A DNA stretch of 25,405 bases, taken from the NCBI GenBank assembly GCA_035275625.1, contig DATEMK010000609.1, positions 1-25,405 on the forward strand, in the 5' to 3' direction. Positions within the stretch are counted from its first letter, which is position 1. Each line of letters begins with the position of its first letter. A program made the position numbers and the translations under genes. The stretch is from DATEMK01 sp035275625. Lineage in GTDB: Bacteria > Bacteroidota > Bacteroidia > AKYH767-A > OLB10. Below the pieces are notes generated by a model. That model was given only the letters and a program-made list of their open reading frames with translations, searched no databases and was not told where the DNA came from. Of this stretch, positions 22,859 through 25,405 are shown piece by piece.

Positions 22859-24334
22859 TTAATAATAAGTCAGTCTTATCACATTGGATATGTATTTTGA
22901 AAAACGAATGACCTGCCTGCTGTAGCCGTATTCATTATCATACCAAACATATAACACCACGTTCTTATTATCTTTTGAAACAATCGTTGCGGGGCTGTCA
23001 ACAATAGCTGCACAGGGATTACCTACAAGATCTGTTGAGACCAACTCGTTAGAATAAGAATACTGAATTTGCTCAATCAAATCGCCTTTCAATGCAGCAT
23101 CTTTTAAAATTTCGTTGACAGCATCTTTATTTGAAGGATGGCTGATAGTAAGATTTAAAATAGCAAGCGAAACATTCGGAGTAGGGACTCTCACTGAATT
23201 CCCGGTAATTTTTCCGGCAAGCTGCGGCAATGCTTTTGAAACTGCTTTATCAGCGCCTGTTTCAGTGATTACCATGTTCAATGCTGCAGACCGGCCTCTT
23301 CGAAATTTCTTATGGTAATTATCAAGCAGGTTCTGATCGTTGGTATAAGAGTGAATGGTTTCAATATGCCCCCTGTCAATGCCCAGCGTTTTTTCAATTA
23401 CTGCAAGAACAGGTACTATGGCATTTGTAGTGCAGGAAGCAGCTGAGAAAATGTTTTCACCTTCTTTATAATCATTTTGATTCACACCATACACAACATT
23501 GGGAATATCCCCTTTACCCGGAGCAGTAAGCAAAACTTTTTTAATTCCTTTTGAAGTCAGATGCCTTCCTAAACCTTCACGGTCGCGGGCTATTCCGGTG
23601 TTATCAATAATGAGTGCGTCTTTAATTCCGTATTGAGTGTAGTCAATATCTTCCGGATTTTTTGCAGAAATCATGTGAACCGTATGGCCATTTATTATTA
23701 ATGCACGGTTTGTAAAATCTTCAATCACCGTTCCCGGGAAGGGGCCATGCACAGAATCCGATCTCAATAAATCTGCACGCTTTATAAGATCCTCATCCGA
23801 TTTATCGCGGGTAACAATCGCTCTTAATCTTAATTGTTCTCCCTTTCCGGCCTGGGAAATTAATTCGCGTGTTATTATTCTTCCGATGCGTCCGAAGCCA
23901 TACAATACAACATCCATCGGAACTAAAGGACGTCTTTCTTTTCCAATAAAATTCCCCAGCTTATCTTTCGCGAAATCAGCCGTATTGTTTTTATATTTTT
24001 CTTTTTCAGTAATCCATTCATAAGCAAGGCGCCCGATGTCAATGCGTGATGGGGCAAGATCCATCGCATTTAATTCTTTGGTGAGAGCAAGGGTATCAAA
24101 AACAGTGATGGGTTTCTTTACAATTTCTTTTGCATACTGGTGAAGATTTAAGATTTCACTTGCGCTGCGGTCCACCAGCTGATTTCGGAAAATGATAAGT
24201 TCAACGGATTTATCAAACCAAAGAGTGCCAATGATGTGAATTAATTCAATGGCAGCTTTTTCCTGTTTGATCCATTCGTTCAATTGCGATTCATAGCTAA
24301 GATTGGTTCCGGAAGCCGTTAAAGTGTCTGACAT
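22859..24334 (-). CDS. gap: Glyceraldehyde-3-phosphate dehydrogenase, long form
   Basis: Enzyme of glycolysis and gluconeogenesis that converts glyceraldehyde 3-phosphate and phosphate to 1,3-bisphosphoglycerate with reduction of NAD(P). It has 491 residues, about 150 more than the classical enzyme. Residues 1-135 are an N-terminal helical extension of unknown role. The nucleotide-binding loop is YGFGRIGR (145-152). The catalytic cysteine is C301 in AASCTTNAIVPVL and the base histidine is H328 in IETIHSYTNDQ. GRSAALNMVITETGADKAV and WYDNEYGYSRQV are also conserved. The strand after the loop reads RAIVTRDKSD in place of the usual Asn-Asp that favours NAD, so cofactor preference is uncertain. 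Long GAPDHs of this type are known in Bacteroidota. The gene is convergent with the lipoprotein gene (70 bp apart) and has its own promoter box. Confidence 0.95.
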   Translation of the reverse strand: MSDTLTASGTNLSYESQLNEWIKQEKAAIELIHIIGTLWFDKSVELIIFRNQLVDRSASEILNLHQYAKEIVKKPITVFDTLALTKELNAMDLAPSRIDIGRLAYEWITEKEKYKNNTADFAKDKLGNFIGKERRPLVPMDVVLYGFGRIGRIITRELISQAGKGEQLRLRAIVTRDKSDEDLIKRADLLRSDSVHGPFPGTVIEDFTNRALIINGHTVHMISAKNPEDIDYTQYGIKDALIIDNTGIARDREGLGRHLTSKGIKKVLLTAPGKGDIPNVVYGVNQNDYKEGENIFSAASCTTNAIVPVLAVIEKTLGIDRGHIETIHSYTNDQNLLDNYHKKFRRGRSAALNMVITETGADKAVSKALPQLAGKITGNSVRVPTPNVSLAILNLTISHPSNKDAVNEILKDAALKGDLIEQIQYSYSNELVSTDLVGNPCAAIVDSPATIVSKDNKNVVLYVWYDNEYGYSRQVIRFSKYISNVIRLTYY

Positions 24335-24365
24335 GCGTCTGAAGTTTTAAGTTAAATTTGAGCGG

Positions 24366-24373
24366 CAAAAGTA
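24366..24373 (-). promoter_or_regulatory. Bacteroidota -7 box upstream of gap
   Basis: On the minus strand the octamer TACTTTTG matches the Bacteroidota consensus TAnnTTTG exactly. It lies 31 bases upstream of the gap start codon, which would give a leader of about 25 bases. A -33 TTTG at the expected distance is not clear (only TGTTC). It lies just downstream of the terminator of the preceding sigma factor gene, as expected for an independent gap transcript. Confidence 0.6.
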
Positions 24374-24430
24374 ATAAAAAGTTTCTGCGGGAACACTTGT
24401 AAACATGCAATTTTCAGACTGGTATGCAAA

Positions 24431-24458
24431 TAAAAAAGTCCGGAAACACATGCCGGAC
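24431..24458 (-). terminator. Intrinsic terminator after the sigma factor gene
   Basis: Read on the minus strand, GTCCGG (24458-24453) pairs perfectly with CCGGAC (24443-24438) around a nine-base loop, and six Ts and an A follow at once (24437-24431). A GC-rich stem plus T-run is a standard rho-independent terminator. It starts 32 bases after the sigma factor stop codon and separates that gene from gap. Confidence 0.85.
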
Positions 24459-24489
24459 ATGGGAACTATTCATAAATTGTAAAGTTTTT

Positions 24490-25356
24490 TTACTGGCCCA
24501 AATAGGGTTTAAGAAGTTTACAACGTGAATCTTTGCGGAGCCTCCGTAAAGCCTTTTCTTTAATTTGCCGGACGCGTTCACGTGTAAGTTCGAATTTTGC
24601 TCCTATTTCATCCAGGGTAAGGCCATGAGTCATTCCTATTCCGAAAAAACATCTTACCACTTCCCGCTCCCTTTCAGTCAGCGTGCTCAATGAACGTTCA
24701 ATTTCTTTTCGCAAAGATTCATTCATCAGCCTGATATCCGCCCGTGGTGCATCAGGATTTTCGATAACGTCCATCAGACTGCTTTCCTCGCCATTTGCAA
24801 AGGGGGCATCCATCGAAACAGACTTGCCGGATACTTTCAGCGTATCAGCAATTTTATCAATTGATATTTCTAACAATTGTGATATTTCATCCGCGGACGG
24901 CTCCCTTTCAAATTGCTGTTCTAATTTTGAAAATGCTTTTTTGATTTTGTGAAGCGACCCTACCTGGTTCAGCGGCAATCTCACAATGCGTGACTGCTCA
25001 GCCAATGCCTGTAAAATGGATTGCCGGATCCACCACACGGCATACGAAATAAATTTAAATCCGCGTGTTTCATCAAAACGCTTTGCTGCTTTAATTAAAC
25101 CCAGGTTTCCTTCATTGATCAGGTCAGGAAGGCTCAATCCCTGGTTTTGGTATTGTTTTGCAACAGAAACAACAAAACGCAGATTTGCTCTTGTTAGCTT
25201 GTCCAGCGCATTTTGATCACCTTCTTTTATTCTTTTGGCTAATTGAATTTCTTCTTCGGCTGTGATCATTCCTTCGCGTCCTATTTCCTGGAGATATTTC
25301 TCCAGGCAAATGCTCTCGCGGTTAGTGATGGATTTTGAAATTTTTAATTGCCTCAT
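24490..25356 (-). CDS. rpoD: Primary RNA polymerase sigma factor (RpoD/SigA)
   Basis: Housekeeping sigma factor that directs RNA polymerase to TTTG / TAnnTTTG promoters in this phylum. It has 288 residues and lacks region 1.1, normal for Bacteroidota. Region 1.2 is at about 15-45 (SICLEKYLQEIG). Region 2 includes LPDLINEGNLGLIKAAKRFD (77-96) and the -10-recognition helix YAVWWIRQSILQALAEQS (105-122). Region 3 is at about 130-200. Region 4.2 is the helix-turn-helix LTLDEIGAKFELTRERVRQI (246-265). The start at 25356 (MRQLKISKSITNRES) is the conserved beginning in this family. An in-frame ATG at 25378-25380 would add eight residues, but it lies at the expected transcription start, right after the -7 box, so it would not be on the messenger RNA. 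Confidence 0.96.
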   Translation of the reverse strand: MRQLKISKSITNRESICLEKYLQEIGREGMITAEEEIQLAKRIKEGDQNALDKLTRANLRFVVSVAKQYQNQGLSLPDLINEGNLGLIKAAKRFDETRGFKFISYAVWWIRQSILQALAEQSRIVRLPLNQVGSLHKIKKAFSKLEQQFEREPSADEISQLLEISIDKIADTLKVSGKSVSMDAPFANGEESSLMDVIENPDAPRADIRLMNESLRKEIERSLSTLTEREREVVRCFFGIGMTHGLTLDEIGAKFELTRERVRQIKEKALRRLRKDSRCKLLKPYLGQ

Positions 25357-25381
25357 GGGGTGTTTAGTTGGGTAGTGCATA

Positions 25382-25389
25382 CAAATGTA
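25382..25389 (-). promoter_or_regulatory. Bacteroidota -7 box upstream of the sigma factor gene
   Basis: On the minus strand TACATTTG fits TAnnTTTG exactly. It ends 25 bases before the start codon at 25356. Transcription would begin a few bases downstream, at about 25375-25378. The matching -33 TTTG would lie beyond the window end, so only half of the promoter can be checked. Confidence 0.65.
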
Positions 25390-25405
25390 TGTAATAAAAA
25401 ATACA

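Overview
The window reads as chromosomal DNA of a Bacteroidota (Bacteroidetes) bacterium. Four things point there: a 288-residue primary sigma factor with the short N-terminus typical of the phylum, TAnnTTTG promoter boxes, type IX secretion (T9SS) proteins, and a long-form GAPDH. No rRNA, tRNA, CRISPR array, insertion sequence or phage gene was found. Coding density is high and the only gap near 300 bases is 4918-5178.

Layout. (1) 39-4917, + strand: nuoL, nuoM and nuoN, the three antiporter-like proton-pumping membrane subunits of respiratory complex I. The spacers before nuoL, nuoM and nuoN carry short repeat motifs, and the nuoL-nuoM spacer is almost entirely one imperfect palindrome. (2) 5179-22788, + strand: a tight three-gene surface cassette. 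It holds a 14.7-kb gene for a 4906-residue secreted protein with 61 SprB-type repeats and a T9SS type-B C-terminal sorting domain, then a PorP/SprF-family outer-membrane protein, then a TPR/PD40/CRD/OmpA lipoprotein of PorE-like architecture. (3) 22859-25356, - strand: gap (GAPDH) and the primary sigma factor gene, separated by a hairpin terminator and a promoter box.

The giant gene is the most unusual part. Its repeats sit on a 225-bp lattice: 19 repeats occupy exactly 4275 bp and another 10 exactly 2250 bp, with two alternating repeat types (A and B) giving a 450-bp period. Two four-repeat blocks of exactly 897 bp flank the second array with a constant 3147-bp offset. Local segments show extra 900-bp duplications, one with a 105-bp identical run. 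Tracts of 516, 599 and 900 residues contain no lysine or arginine. Almost every repeat carries two cysteines at fixed positions.

How the genes fit together: in Flavobacterium johnsoniae, SprF (PorP family) is needed for secretion of the giant gliding adhesin SprB. By analogy, the middle gene would serve export or anchoring of the giant repeat protein, and the lipoprotein would link the assembly to peptidoglycan. That functional link is inference from gene order and family, not shown by sequence alone.
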